Source of the DNA: an uncultured Clostridia bacterium
Lineage (GTDB): Bacteria; Bacillota; Clostridia; Christensenellales; UBA1242
Direction: 5' to 3'
NCBI GenBank assembly: GCA_944384395.1
Contig: CALWTD010000013.1
Location: 1 to 64,000 of the forward strand
DNA length: 64,000 nt
Below the pieces are notes generated by a model. It did not search any database, was not told the DNA's origin, and was given only the letters and a program-made list of their open reading frames with translations. Every line of letters starts with the position of its first letter. Positions within the stretch are counted from its first letter, which is position 1. Shown here piece by piece: positions 1-9,162 of the stretch. Position numbers and translations under genes: made by a program.

Positions 1-782
1 TTATTGCTGGTGGTTTTGACAGAGTTTATGAAGTTGCAAAATGTTTTAGAAATGAAGGAATGGACACTCAACATTTGCAAGAATTTACAATGGTAGAATG
101 GTATGCTTCATATTGGAATTTTGAAGATAATATCAAGTTTTACAAAAAGTTTATTCAATCTCTTTTAATGGAAGTAAAGGGCACAATGCAAATTGAATAT
201 CAAGGCACAATTCTTGATTTTTCAAAAGAAGTTTGGCCAAGAATAAACTATGTAGAAAAAATGCGTGAAATTTTGGGCTTTGACTTTTTAGAGTGTGAAA
301 CAGCCGAAGAACTAATTGAAAAAGTAATTGAAAAGGGTTTATTTACAAGAGATGATTTTGCAGGAATAAAAACACTTGGTGGGGTTATTGATTACATCTA
401 CAAACGCAAAATAAGAGTTAATATTGTTCAACCAACAATACTCTACAACTATCCAGCGTGTTTAATTCCACTTGCAAGAAGAAATGATAAAAACAACAAA
501 ATTATAGATGTTTTCCAAATCCTTTGTGTTGGAAACGAACTTGCAAAAGCGTATAGCGAACTTGTTGACCCAATCGTTCAAAGAGAAGAACTCGAAAAAC
601 AAGCAAAAGCAAAATCGCAAGGTGATGACGAAGCAATGGAACTCGACGAGGATTTTGTTCTTGCAATGGAACACGGTATGCCACCAATTAGTGGTCTTGG
701 TTTTGGAGTTGACAGACTCATGGTTATACTATACAATCAAGAATCTATTAGGGATGTTGTGTTATTCCCACTTATGAAATAA
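1..782 (+). CDS. lysS: Lysyl-tRNA synthetase, class II, C-terminal 260 codons
   Basis: The gene enters from the left edge; the frame is open from base 3. It charges tRNA-Lys with lysine in the cytoplasm. The visible part carries class II motif 2 (GFDRVYEVAKCFRNEG, with HLQEFTMVEWY just after it) and ends with motif 3 (GLGFGVDRLMVIL), followed by the usual end RDVVLFPLMK. The anticodon-binding domain and motif 1 lie outside the window. The stop is TAA at 780-782, followed at once by a large palindromic element that includes a terminator. The class II (not class I) LysRS assignment is firm from motifs 2 and 3. Confidence 0.95.
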   Translation, partial: IAGGFDRVYEVAKCFRNEGMDTQHLQEFTMVEWYASYWNFEDNIKFYKKFIQSLLMEVKGTMQIEYQGTILDFSKEVWPRINYVEKMREILGFDFLECETAEELIEKVIEKGLFTRDDFAGIKTLGGVIDYIYKRKIRVNIVQPTILYNYPACLIPLARRNDKNNKIIDVFQILCVGNELAKAYSELVDPIVQREELEKQAKAKSQGDDEAMELDEDFVLAMEHGMPPISGLGFGVDRLMVILYNQESIRDVVLFPLMK

Positions 783-902
783 CAAAAAAAGAGCTCATTC
801 TAGCTTCGTTTACTGCACAACGGACACTCACAGTCATGTAGGTAACTACACTCCTGCGAGTGTCCATTGTGCGAGCCTCGCTATAATGGCTCTTTTTTTG
901 TT
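782..902. repeat. Large imperfect palindrome ending in a terminator
   Basis: The left arm (782-829) is an imperfect reverse complement of the right arm (858-901). Both ends pair A-run/GAGC with GCTC/T-run, and CGGACACTC pairs with GAGTGTCC near the loop. The 28-base loop contains its own small inverted repeat, GTAG-GTAA-CTAC. The right end alone (GAGCC ... GGCTC then seven T, 873-897) is a normal intrinsic terminator for lysS. The size and full-length symmetry go well beyond a terminator and look like a miniature palindromic intergenic repeat. Confidence 0.75.
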
Positions 903-1112
903 ATTTAAACTACACTCCTTCGTGAGCAAACCACACGAGCCTCGCTATAATGGCTCTTTTTTTTGTTATTTAAACTACACTCCTGCGTGGTTAAAATTCG
1001 CCGAGCCTCGAACTTGTGGCTCTTTTTTTGTTATTTAAGCTCCATATTATTAGTGTTTTATTTTATTATTTGAACTCAACTTATGTGTGTGTTCATTTTT
1101 CGAGCCTTGCTT
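901..1112. repeat. Decaying tandem copies of the terminator unit
   Basis: A unit of about 64 bases, GTTATTTAAACTACACTCCTGCG followed by a variable stretch and CGAGCCTCGCTATAATGGCTC plus a T-run, recurs after the palindrome. GAGCCTCG starts at 873 (inside the palindrome), 937 and 1003. A fourth degenerate remnant, CGAGCCTTGC plus T-run, starts at 1101. Similarity falls with each copy: the second keeps the full GAGCC/GGCTC hairpin, the third changes its loop, the fourth loses the 3' arm. Confidence 0.7.
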
Positions 1113-1280
1113 TTTTTTAAATAAATTTTAATATTAATTTTTTTATAATTTTAATAATTATTTTTTATTATTTTTTTTATAAATATTATATTTTTTATAA
1201 ATATTATATTTTTTATAAAATTATTTTTATTTTAATATTTAATTTTTAAGATATATTTTTAAATATTTTCATATTTATTT
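1113..1280. other. Almost pure A/T spacer with an 18-base tandem repeat
   Basis: This stretch is nearly all A and T. It holds two adjacent copies of an 18-base unit (ATAAATATTATATTTTTT at 1179-1196 and 1197-1214) and the start of a third. No ORF, RNA gene or clear terminator is visible. It lies downstream of both lysS and the converging dinB. Confidence 0.6.
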
Positions 1281-2504
1281 TTAATCTCTATCATCAAGGC
1301 GAAGAGCATTACTATTTATTAGCTCTTCGTTTTTTGTTATAAGGGGTTGAATACTTTTGTATCCATATTTTTCTCTTATTTTATCTATTGCATTATTTAA
1401 TTGTTTTTTATTATTTTTTTTATCAAAAAAATTTAGTTGATTTATTGCACTTTCATCTTGTAAATTAGATACACTTATTCTTACACTTCTTATAAGCGTG
1501 TATTTATCCCACATTTTTTCAATCATTTTTATACTTTCATCAAAAAGGTCTTTTGCTGTGTTTGTTAAAGTTTCTATTGTATGACTTTTTGATGCCCAAG
1601 TAAGTTCACTCGTTCTTAAACTTATATGAATTGTAGAGCCAACTAAATTTTTCTTTCTTAATCTTGATGCGATTTCGTCACATAAAAACATAACAACGCT
1701 TTTCATTTCTTCCATGTTTTTCACATCAACAATTGTTGTTGTTCCATTTCCAATACTTTTAACTTGTCTAACATCAAAGGCACTTGCAATTTCGTCATCG
1801 TCTATGCCTTGTAATTTTTTTTGCAGATTTTCGCCAACAACTCCAAATCTTTTCTTTATTACTTTTTCATCATAGTTTGCCAAATCTCCAAGTGTGTATA
1901 TATTCATTTTATTCAATTTAACTTCAAGTCTTTTGCCAATTCCAATAATGCTATTTAGTGGAAGGTGATAAGTTTGTTTTTTAAATGTAGAATATGGAAT
2001 TAAAGTAACTGCATCAGGTTTTTTCATGTCACTTCCAAGTTTTGCAAATATTTTAGAAAAACTTATTCCAACCGAAATTGTAACTCCAATTTCGTCTTTA
2101 ATTCTTTTTCTAAGCGTGTTTGCAATGTCAAGTGGAGTTCCAAAAAATTTTACTGTATCCGTTACATCAAGCCAACACTCATCAATTCCAAAAGGTTCAA
2201 CTCTGTCGGTGTATTCTTCATAAATTTTTCTTATTTTTTTTGAATATTTTTCGTACATATCGTGATGTGGTCTAACACAAACAAGGTCGGGGCATTTTTG
2301 TTTTGCCTTAAAAATTACATCGCCTGTTTGAACGCCACACATCTTTGCGATATTGTTTTTTGCCAAAACAATACCGTTTCGTTTAGATTTTTCGCCGGTA
2401 ACGGCAAGTGGTAAATCTTTTAAACTTGGGTTTAAGGCACATTCAACAGATGCAAAAAAATTGTTTACATCGCAATGCAATATTATTCGATGTTTCATTT
2501 GCAC
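1281..2504 (-). CDS. dinB: DNA polymerase IV (Y-family translesion polymerase)
   Basis: A 407-residue Y-family polymerase that copies damaged templates at stalled forks. The palm starts with LHCDVNNFFASVE (first catalytic Asp and the aromatic steric-gate region). The second catalytic pair is in FGIDECWLDV near residue 107. Helix-hairpin-helix text (IIGIGKRLEVKLNKMNIYTLGDLA) and a little-finger domain follow. A QLNFFD motif near the C-terminus fits the beta-clamp-binding consensus. A strong AGGAGG (2510-2515) precedes two possible starts: GTG at 2504 (spacer 5) and ATG at 2498 (spacer 11); the GTG is given here. An extended -10, TGC-TAAAAT, lies at 2528-2536 on this strand. No SOS box was recognised. 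Confidence 0.93.
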   Translation of the reverse strand: MQMKHRIILHCDVNNFFASVECALNPSLKDLPLAVTGEKSKRNGIVLAKNNIAKMCGVQTGDVIFKAKQKCPDLVCVRPHHDMYEKYSKKIRKIYEEYTDRVEPFGIDECWLDVTDTVKFFGTPLDIANTLRKRIKDEIGVTISVGISFSKIFAKLGSDMKKPDAVTLIPYSTFKKQTYHLPLNSIIGIGKRLEVKLNKMNIYTLGDLANYDEKVIKKRFGVVGENLQKKLQGIDDDEIASAFDVRQVKSIGNGTTTIVDVKNMEEMKSVVMFLCDEIASRLRKKNLVGSTIHISLRTSELTWASKSHTIETLTNTAKDLFDESIKMIEKMWDKYTLIRSVRISVSNLQDESAINQLNFFDKKNNKKQLNNAIDKIREKYGYKSIQPLITKNEELINSNALRLDDRD

Positions 2505-2585
2505 TTAAACCTCCTTTTTGGTATACTATTTTAGCAATATTTATTATATATTACTATTTTTAATATGACAAAATAAAGGTAATTT

Positions 2586-3860
2586 ATGAAAATTTTATTT
2601 AAGAATGCAAAAATTTTAGATCTTGATAGTAAAGAAGGAATTTTTAAAGGTAATGTCGTTGTTGAAGACGACACAATAATAAATGTTTCACAGCAAATAA
2701 AGGAAGATAATTACGATAAAGTTATTGACGTTAATGGCAATATTTTAATGCCGGGATTTGTGGACACGCATTGCCATTCTCCAATGACAATTTTAAGGGG
2801 AATTAAAGACGATGCGCCACTAGACGAATGGCTTTTTAACAATGTTATACCTTGTGAAAATAAACTGACTAGTGAAGATATTTATTGGGGTGAAAAACTT
2901 GCCGTGCTTGAATATTTAAGTGCAGGAATAACTTGTATAGAAGAAGGTTATTTTGATAACGAAGCAATTTATAGAGCGCTAAAAGAATGTAATTTTAGAG
3001 CAAGAATTGGGTTTGGACCAACAACAAGAGATGTTGGTGTAGACAATTTAACATATCTTAAAAACGAAAGTGAAATAATTAAAGAAACAGACCTAATTAA
3101 AAAAGTTTGTTTTGTTCATTCAATATATACAACAAATGAAGAACAAATTTCCCAGTGTGTAGATTTTACTGCAAAAAATAATATTCCAAGAAGTATACAT
3201 TTAAGTGAAACATTAAAAGAAGTGGGCGATTGCACGGTTAAAAACAATCAAAAAACCCCACCTATGTATCTAGAAGACTTGGGCTTTTTTGATAGACAAA
3301 CACTGTGTTATCATTGTGTTCACATGGATAAAGACGATTTGCAAATTCTTTCAGATTACAATGTCAGCGTGTCAACTTGTCCGTCATCAAACATAAAACT
3401 TGCAAGCGGAATTGCACCAATCTATGCAATGCAAAATAAGGGCATAAACATAACAATAGGAACAGATGGAGTTGCATCAAACAACAGTTTAGACATGTTT
3501 AAAGAAATGTTTTTGGTTGCAACACTAAGCAAAGTGAATATTTATGATGCAAGCGTTGTGTCGGCAAGAGATGTATTAAAGATGGCAACAATCAACGGAG
3601 CAAAGGCACTCGGCTTTAATGTTGGTGAAATTAAAGTTGGCAAAAAGGCAGATATAATACTTGTTGATATAAATAAGCCACACTACTATCCACAAACAAA
3701 TTTGCTTTCACATCTAGTTTATGCTGGAAAGAGCAGTGATGTGTATCTAACAATGGTAAATGGTAAAATTCTTTATGAAAACGGTGAGTTTTTCATTGGT
3801 GAAGATAAAGAAACTATATATAAAAAAGTAAACGAAATAAGGGAGAGAATAACAAAGTAA
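2586..3860 (+). CDS. mtaD: 5-methylthioadenosine/S-adenosylhomocysteine deaminase-type amidohydrolase
   Basis: A 424-residue metal-dependent amidohydrolase. It has the HxH metal pair (THCHSPMTILRG, residues 61-72), a later HLSE metal/acid motif near residue 205, and the terminal Asp in IGTDGVASNN near 295, in the order typical of the MtaD/SsnA/TrzN group. The likely reaction is deamination of methylthioadenosine or S-adenosylhomocysteine to the inosyl compound; the exact substrate cannot be read from sequence. The weak SD AAAGG precedes the ATG. The stop overlaps the next start (TAATG), so it is translationally coupled to tex. Confidence 0.82.
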   Translation: MKILFKNAKILDLDSKEGIFKGNVVVEDDTIINVSQQIKEDNYDKVIDVNGNILMPGFVDTHCHSPMTILRGIKDDAPLDEWLFNNVIPCENKLTSEDIYWGEKLAVLEYLSAGITCIEEGYFDNEAIYRALKECNFRARIGFGPTTRDVGVDNLTYLKNESEIIKETDLIKKVCFVHSIYTTNEEQISQCVDFTAKNNIPRSIHLSETLKEVGDCTVKNNQKTPPMYLEDLGFFDRQTLCYHCVHMDKDDLQILSDYNVSVSTCPSSNIKLASGIAPIYAMQNKGINITIGTDGVASNNSLDMFKEMFLVATLSKVNIYDASVVSARDVLKMATINGAKALGFNVGEIKVGKKADIILVDINKPHYYPQTNLLSHLVYAGKSSDVYLTMVNGKILYENGEFFIGEDKETIYKKVNEIRERITK

Positions 3861-6031
3861 TGAATATACAAGAAACATTAGCAAGCGAATTTAAAATAAG
3901 ATTAGACAGAGTAGAAAATATTATAAATTTAATTGATGAAGGGTGCACAATTCCTTTTATTGCAAGATATAGAAAAGAACTAACAGGCAGTTGTGATGAC
4001 CAAGTTTTAAGAGAGTTTTACGATAGACTAACATATTTAAGAAACTTGGAAAAAAGAAAACAAGAAGTAGAAAATTCAATAAAAGAACAAGAAAAATGGA
4101 CAGAAGAAATAGGTCAAAAATTAAGTTTAGCCAAAACACTAACCGAAGTTGAAGATATATATAGACCATTTAAACCAAAGAGAAAAACAAGGGCATCTAT
4201 TGCAATTGCAAAGGGCTTAGAGCCACTTGCAGATATTTTAATGGCACAAGAAACAAAAGAGAATTTGCTAGATATTGCAAGTAAGTATATAAATCCCGAA
4301 AAAGAAGTAAATTCAAGTGAAGAAGCTCTTTGTGGTGCAAAAGATATAGTTGCCGAAAGAATTAGTGATGACAGCGAACTTAGAAAAGTTTTAAGAAAAC
4401 TTTTACAAGAAAAAGCAGAAATAAAAACAACATTACTCGAAAATGAAAAATCAAAGACATACGAAATGTATGCAGATTACACCGAACCTGTAAACAAAAT
4501 GCCAAGTCATAGAATACTTGCAATAAACAGGGGTGAAAAAGAAGGTTGTTTAAAAGTTAATGTCGTTTTAGACCAAAACATTGCAATTGGTGAAATAAAT
4601 AAATTCTATTTAAAAGAAAATAAGTCAACATATGACACAATGAAAGAAACAATAGAAGATAGTTATTCACGTCTTTTATTTCCATCACTTGAAAGGGAAC
4701 TTAGAACATTTTTAACAGATAGGGCAGATGAGCAAGCAATAAAGATGTTTGAAGTAAATTTAAAACCATTGCTCTTAACTGCACCACTTAAAAACAATGT
4801 AATTTTAGGACTAGACCCAGCATATAGAACAGGTTGTAAAATTGCAGTTATAGACAAAAAAGGAGATGTGCTCGACACAACAGTTGTTTATCCAACTCCA
4901 CCACAATCAAAAACCGAAGAGAGCATAGAAAAATTAAAAGCACTAATTGAAAAATATGATGTTGATACAATTTCAATTGGCAATGGAACAGCAAGCAAAG
5001 AAAGTGAAATATTTGTTTGTGAACTTATAAAACATGTAAACAGAAAAGTCAACTATGCCGTTGTAAATGAAGCAGGAGCATCAGTTTATAGTGCATCAAA
5101 ACTAGGAGCACAAGAATTTCCAGACTATGATGTAAGTTTAAGAAGTGCAGTAAGCATTGCACGAAGATTGCAAGACCCACTTAGTGAGCTTATAAAAATT
5201 GATGTTAAATCAATAGGTGTTGGACAATATCAACACGACATGCCACAAAACAGGCTAACCGAAGTTTTAACAGGTGTTGTTGAAGATTGTGTTAATAGTG
5301 TTGGCGTAGACCTTAATACAGCATCACCAAGTTTACTTAGTTATGTATCAGGAATGAATAGTGCAATTGCAAAAAATGTTTGTGAGTATAGAAAGAAAAT
5401 TAAACATTTCAACTGTCGTGAAGAACTTTTAAATGTTCCAAAACTTGGTCAAAAGGCATACCAGGAATGTGCAGGATTTTTAAGAATAACAGACGGCGAC
5501 AATGTTTTAGATAACACAGCAGTTCACCCAGAAAGTTATGAAAGTGCTCAAAAATTATTAAATTATTTCAATTTTACAAGCCAAGATGTAAAAGACAAAA
5601 AGATATCAAATTTAAAAGATTTAGTTCAAAAAGAAGGCGAGCAAAAAATAGCAGACTATTGCAAAATTGGTGTTCCAACACTAATAGACATTGTAAACGA
5701 ACTCATGAAACCGGGCAGGGACATAAGAGAAACAATGCCACAGCCTGTTCTTAGAAGTGATTTATTATCACTAGAAGACCTAAAAGAGGGGATGATTTTA
5801 ACAGGCACAGTAAGAAATGTTATTGATTTTGGTGCATTTGTTGATATTGGCGTTCATCAAGACGGACTTGTTCATATATCTCAAATTTGTGATAGATATA
5901 TTAAACATCCAAGTGAAGTGCTTAAAGTTGGAGATATAGTAAAGGTTAAAGTTTTGTCGGTTGATGTCGACAAAAAAAGAATTTCACTTTCAATAAAAGA
6001 TGCAATTATTGACGAGAAAAAAGAAAAATAA
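3860..6031 (+). CDS. tex: Tex-family RNA-binding transcription accessory protein
   Basis: A 723-residue Tex homologue of normal length. The N-terminal helix-turn-helix-like region (IPFIARYRKELTGSCDDQ) leads to a YqgF-like RNase-H fold (VILGLDPAYRTGCKIAVID). Then come tandem helix-hairpin-helix segments (VGVDLNTASPSLLSYVSGM, LLNVPKLGQKAYQECAGF) and a C-terminal S1 domain (GMILTGTVRNVIDFGAFVDI). The family binds nucleic acid and transcription complexes. The YqgF fold is generally considered catalytically inactive in Tex. Coupled to the preceding gene by a one-base overlap. Confidence 0.95.
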   Translation: MNIQETLASEFKIRLDRVENIINLIDEGCTIPFIARYRKELTGSCDDQVLREFYDRLTYLRNLEKRKQEVENSIKEQEKWTEEIGQKLSLAKTLTEVEDIYRPFKPKRKTRASIAIAKGLEPLADILMAQETKENLLDIASKYINPEKEVNSSEEALCGAKDIVAERISDDSELRKVLRKLLQEKAEIKTTLLENEKSKTYEMYADYTEPVNKMPSHRILAINRGEKEGCLKVNVVLDQNIAIGEINKFYLKENKSTYDTMKETIEDSYSRLLFPSLERELRTFLTDRADEQAIKMFEVNLKPLLLTAPLKNNVILGLDPAYRTGCKIAVIDKKGDVLDTTVVYPTPPQSKTEESIEKLKALIEKYDVDTISIGNGTASKESEIFVCELIKHVNRKVNYAVVNEAGASVYSASKLGAQEFPDYDVSLRSAVSIARRLQDPLSELIKIDVKSIGVGQYQHDMPQNRLTEVLTGVVEDCVNSVGVDLNTASPSLLSYVSGMNSAIAKNVCEYRKKIKHFNCREELLNVPKLGQKAYQECAGFLRITDGDNVLDNTAVHPESYESAQKLLNYFNFTSQDVKDKKISNLKDLVQKEGEQKIADYCKIGVPTLIDIVNELMKPGRDIRETMPQPVLRSDLLSLEDLKEGMILTGTVRNVIDFGAFVDIGVHQDGLVHISQICDRYIKHPSEVLKVGDIVKVKVLSVDVDKKRISLSIKDAIIDEKKEK

Positions 6032-6074
6032 TCTAATTTTAATAGGTTTAAACAAACTATAAATTTTTTGACTA

Positions 6075-6103
6075 TTGACAAAATTACATTTTTTTAGTAA
6101 CAT
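6075..6103 (+). promoter_or_regulatory. Promoter for the 6129 small membrane gene
   Basis: TTGACA (6075-6080), 17 bases, TAACAT (6098-6103). The same hexamer pair with the same spacing occurs at 16808-16836. The SD AAGGAGAA (6113-6120) follows. Confidence 0.5.
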
Positions 6104-6128
6104 AATTTTGTTAAGGAGAATTTATAAA

Positions 6129-6488
6129 ATGAAAAGCAAAGCAAAATTTTATAGAATAGCAACACAAGTTTTAAAATATTCTGCAATTGTTTTAAGTGCT
6201 TTGGCTGTTGTTATAGGTTTTAGTTTGATGTTATTAAATTCGGTTACAGTTGGACTTGTTACTATGTTTGGTCTTTTAGCATTTTCATTTGCTTCATTGG
6301 TATCACATAACATTTGCAAAGTTTATAGAGATGGATACGAAGCACAAGAAAAACAAGAAAGTGCTAAAAACGTAAAAGTTTTAAACTTTGAAAAAGAACA
6401 AAATAATGAAAATGTTGTAATAGACGAAAAAGTTGTATTAAACGAAAAAACAAAGTCAAAAGTTCAAGATGACGAAAAAGTTTTATAA
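6129..6488 (+). CDS. Small two-helix membrane protein, unknown function
   Basis: A 119-residue protein that I do not recognise. Two hydrophobic segments (about residues 15-35 and 40-58) are followed by a charged, low-complexity cytosolic tail rich in Lys, Glu, Asn and Val. The ATG at 6129 is preferred over an in-frame upstream ATG at 6075 because AAGGAGAA lies eight bases before it and a promoter sits between the two. It is followed 15 bases later by another small two-helix membrane protein with the same overall design, so the two may act together. Confidence 0.7.
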   Translation: MKSKAKFYRIATQVLKYSAIVLSALAVVIGFSLMLLNSVTVGLVTMFGLLAFSFASLVSHNICKVYRDGYEAQEKQESAKNVKVLNFEKEQNNENVVIDEKVVLNEKTKSKVQDDEKVL

Positions 6489-6503
6489 AGGTTGGGTAAT
6501 TAA

Positions 6504-6884
6504 ATGAAAAAAACATTATTTTTACTATTATTTTTTGCAGTAATGTTAACCTTGGGTGGAATTGTATCAATGTTTGCCAATCAAATTTTAGGCACAATTT
6601 TAGTCGTTTTTTCTGGAATAGGTTTTGTTGCAGGTGCAGGTCGTGCAATATATATTGACAGAAAAAACAAAAAAGAATACCAAAAGACTCATGACTTTGA
6701 TGTAGCAAAATCTTTTGGAGAATGTAAAGATTTAACAAGTGATAAACAAATAGACAATGAATATTATCATAGCAATAATCAAACAAAAGAAGATGTAAAT
6801 CTTGCACATAACATTAAAAAACATATTGTTGAAAATCAAAATAATCAACAAATAAAAAGCAATACAACAGAAAATGAATTATAA
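6504..6884 (+). CDS. Small two-helix membrane protein, unknown function
   Basis: A 126-residue protein not recognised as any family. It has a hydrophobic N-terminal helix (residues 4-22), a second helix at about 28-48 (ILGTILVVFSGIGFVAGAG), then a polar Asn/Lys/Gln-rich tail. The layout mirrors the gene just upstream. A strong terminator overlaps its stop codon. Confidence 0.7.
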   Translation: MKKTLFLLLFFAVMLTLGGIVSMFANQILGTILVVFSGIGFVAGAGRAIYIDRKNKKEYQKTHDFDVAKSFGECKDLTSDKQIDNEYYHSNNQTKEDVNLAHNIKKHIVENQNNQQIKSNTTENEL

Positions 6885-6905
6885 AACTGCGAAAGCAGTT
6901 TTTTT
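6883..6905 (+). terminator. Intrinsic terminator
   Basis: AAAACTGC, GAAA loop, GCAGTTTT plus further T. It ends the two small membrane-protein genes. Confidence 0.85.
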
Positions 6906-6939
6906 ATTGAAATAATATAATATTTACAATAAAAAAAGT

Positions 6940-6968
6940 TTGATTTATTTGATGTGTTGTGCAATAAT
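6940..6968 (+). promoter_or_regulatory. Putative leaderless promoter for the 6975 gene
   Basis: TTGATT (6940-6945), 17 bases, AATAAT (6963-6968), then six bases and the ATG. No Shine-Dalgarno is present. The motif TTGTGCAATAATATCTTTATG closely matches the sequence before the ATG at 14280. Confidence 0.45.
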
Positions 6969-6974
6969 ATCTTT

Positions 6975-7724
6975 ATGAAAAATAATGAAAGTTTTTTAGA
7001 AAAAAAAGAAAACCAACGCAAATTTGATGCATTTAATGTAATCAATTTAATGCTGTTTGTTGGTGTTTTGGTTCTGTTTATAATTTCACTTGGATTTTGT
7101 ATTAGAGATATGGTTATATCGTCAAACAAAAGTGAATATGTTGTTCCAATATTGCAAAGAATTTTGGCAATCATCGTTGCATTTATACCACTCTTTTTAA
7201 AAAAAATTTTTAAAATTTCATTTCCAAAACTAGCAACAAGCGTATATTATTTATTTTTGTTTTTAAGTATTTATTTAGGTACTTTTATTGGTCTATACAC
7301 AAAAACTGAAGCATGGGATATGATTGTTCACTTTTTATCCGGTTTAGTTTTTGGTTTTTTTGCAATGTTTTTAGTAAATATGCTTACAACAAAGAACAAA
7401 GAAAACATAAATCCATATTTTGTTTTTATATTTGTTTTTTGTTTTGCACTTGCAGTTGGTGCGTGTTGGGAAATATATGAATTTACATTTGATAGCATAT
7501 TAAGTCTTAATATGCAGGGATATGCAACACAAGGTGGTTTAAATTACATTGGTCAAAAAGCACTTTTAGACACTATGCTTGATATTGTGTTTGATTTTTT
7601 GGGTGCAATAATATCTGCAATAATATGTGGAGCATGTGCATATAAATATAAGAATTTTGTTTCAAAATTTGAAATGACAAAAATAAAAAAAGAACAAGAA
7701 AATATATCGCAGATAGAAGAATAA
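6975..7724 (+). CDS. DUF2238/YjdF-like integral membrane protein
   Basis: A 249-residue membrane protein with about six hydrophobic segments. The pattern AWDMIVHFLSGLVFGFF, then ACWEIYEFTFD, then TMLDIVFDFLGAIISA resembles the DUF2238 (YjdF) family, whose function is unknown. The His, Glu and Asp in these helices are the conserved polar residues. The ATG at 6975 is chosen; an in-frame TTG at 6954 would add seven residues encoded by the promoter-like motif. A charged C-terminal tail follows the last helix. It lies ten bases before cysS but has no obvious link to it. Confidence 0.6.
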   Translation: MKNNESFLEKKENQRKFDAFNVINLMLFVGVLVLFIISLGFCIRDMVISSNKSEYVVPILQRILAIIVAFIPLFLKKIFKISFPKLATSVYYLFLFLSIYLGTFIGLYTKTEAWDMIVHFLSGLVFGFFAMFLVNMLTTKNKENINPYFVFIFVFCFALAVGACWEIYEFTFDSILSLNMQGYATQGGLNYIGQKALLDTMLDIVFDFLGAIISAIICGACAYKYKNFVSKFEMTKIKKEQENISQIEE

Positions 7725-7734
7725 GGAATTTTAT

Positions 7735-9144
7735 ATGAAAGTTTACAATGTTTTACACAGAAGAAAAGAAGAATTTGTTCCACAAAATAACAATACAGTA
7801 AAAATGTATGTTTGTGGAATGACAGTAAATGGCGAACCTCATTTAGGTCACGCAAGGCAAGTAATAACTTTTGATATGATAGCACAATATCTTCGCTTTA
7901 AGGGCTATGATGTTATTTATGCATCAAATTATACAGATGTTGATGATAGAATAATAAATCAAGCAAAAGAACTGAATATATCCCCAATAGAACTTGCAGA
8001 TAAAAGAATAGCCATTATTGAAGATATTTGGAGTAAAATAAGCGTAAGCCAGCCTAATTTTAAACCAAGAGTAACAAAATTTATTCCACAAATTATAGAT
8101 TTTGTTAGTGATTTAATTGAAAAGGGATATGCTTATTCAACGGAAAACGGTGATGTATATTTTAGCGTTAAAAAATACCATGGATATGGCACTTTATCAA
8201 ATAGAAAAATTGATGAACTTAAAAATTCAGTTAGAATAGAAAGTGCTGAAAATAAACAAGATGCACTTGATTTTGCTCTTTGGAAAAGTGTGGAAGATGA
8301 TGAGTTTGGTTTTAATTCGCCATGGGGCAAAGGTAGGCCAGGTTGGCATATAGAGTGTTCAACAATGATTAAAAGTATACTTGGCAACACAATAGATATT
8401 CACGGCGGTGGAAAAGATTTAATTTTTCCACATCATGAAAATGAACTTGCACAAAGCACTTGTGAAAATAATGCACCACTTGCAAGATATTGGATTCATA
8501 ACGGACTTATAACCGTTGATGGTCAAAAAATGAGCAAGAGTTTTAAAAACTTTGTTTTGGTTAAAGATGTTTTAGTTAAATATGACCCAGAAGTTTTAAG
8601 ATATGCAGTTCTTGTAAATCACTACACTTCAACACTTGACATGGGCGAGAATTCGTTTAAACAAGCAGAAAAAAATTTATATTATTTTTATAACATAATA
8701 AAAAATATAGAAGACGCCACAAAAGATAGTAACACAAACCATTACGATGAAAGTGTTTTAAATATGTTCACAGACTGTATGGATGATGATTTTAACAGTG
8801 CTAAATTTATTGCCGAATTATTTTCTTTGTTTTCTAAACTTGGAAAATACGATAACTATAAGCAATTAAATTCTATTATGTATGCAATAGATAAAGTTAA
8901 AAACATACTTGGTATTTTTAGGTATGACGCAGATGAGTTTATTTATAAAACTAAACAAAAATACTTAAAAGAATTAAATGTTAAAGAAGAATATATTTTA
9001 GAAAAAATAAATCAAAGACTAGTGGCAAAACAAGAAAAAAATTATGAATTAGCCGATCAAATAAGAAATGAACTGCTTAACTTAGGAATAATATTAAAAG
9101 ACGGCAAAGACAAAACAACATGGGATATTAAGCAATTATATTAA
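7735..9144 (+). CDS. cysS: Cysteinyl-tRNA synthetase
   Basis: A 469-residue class I synthetase that charges tRNA-Cys. The HIGH motif is PHLGHARQ within VCGMTVNGEPHLGHARQ, preceded by the zinc-ligand Cys. IECSTM and FPHHENELAQS supply the remaining zinc ligands. KMSKS reads as QKMSKSFKNFV. The length matches the family. The SD AAGGAAT precedes the ATG. ychF follows after 18 bases and is probably in the same transcript. Confidence 0.96.
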   Translation: MKVYNVLHRRKEEFVPQNNNTVKMYVCGMTVNGEPHLGHARQVITFDMIAQYLRFKGYDVIYASNYTDVDDRIINQAKELNISPIELADKRIAIIEDIWSKISVSQPNFKPRVTKFIPQIIDFVSDLIEKGYAYSTENGDVYFSVKKYHGYGTLSNRKIDELKNSVRIESAENKQDALDFALWKSVEDDEFGFNSPWGKGRPGWHIECSTMIKSILGNTIDIHGGGKDLIFPHHENELAQSTCENNAPLARYWIHNGLITVDGQKMSKSFKNFVLVKDVLVKYDPEVLRYAVLVNHYTSTLDMGENSFKQAEKNLYYFYNIIKNIEDATKDSNTNHYDESVLNMFTDCMDDDFNSAKFIAELFSLFSKLGKYDNYKQLNSIMYAIDKVKNILGIFRYDADEFIYKTKQKYLKELNVKEEYILEKINQRLVAKQEKNYELADQIRNELLNLGIILKDGKDKTTWDIKQLY

Positions 9145-9162
9145 ACAAAAAGGAAGAATAAA

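Noticed and set aside
870-1110. CRISPR-like array of repeats after lysS
   Set aside because: The repeats decay, the interval text is itself repeated and there are no unique spacers or cas genes; these are terminator-unit duplications.
6364-6807. 147-codon reading frame on the minus strand
   Set aside because: It spans parts of two membrane-protein genes plus their junction, lacks an SD and has low-complexity Leu/Phe/His composition typical of an antisense shadow.
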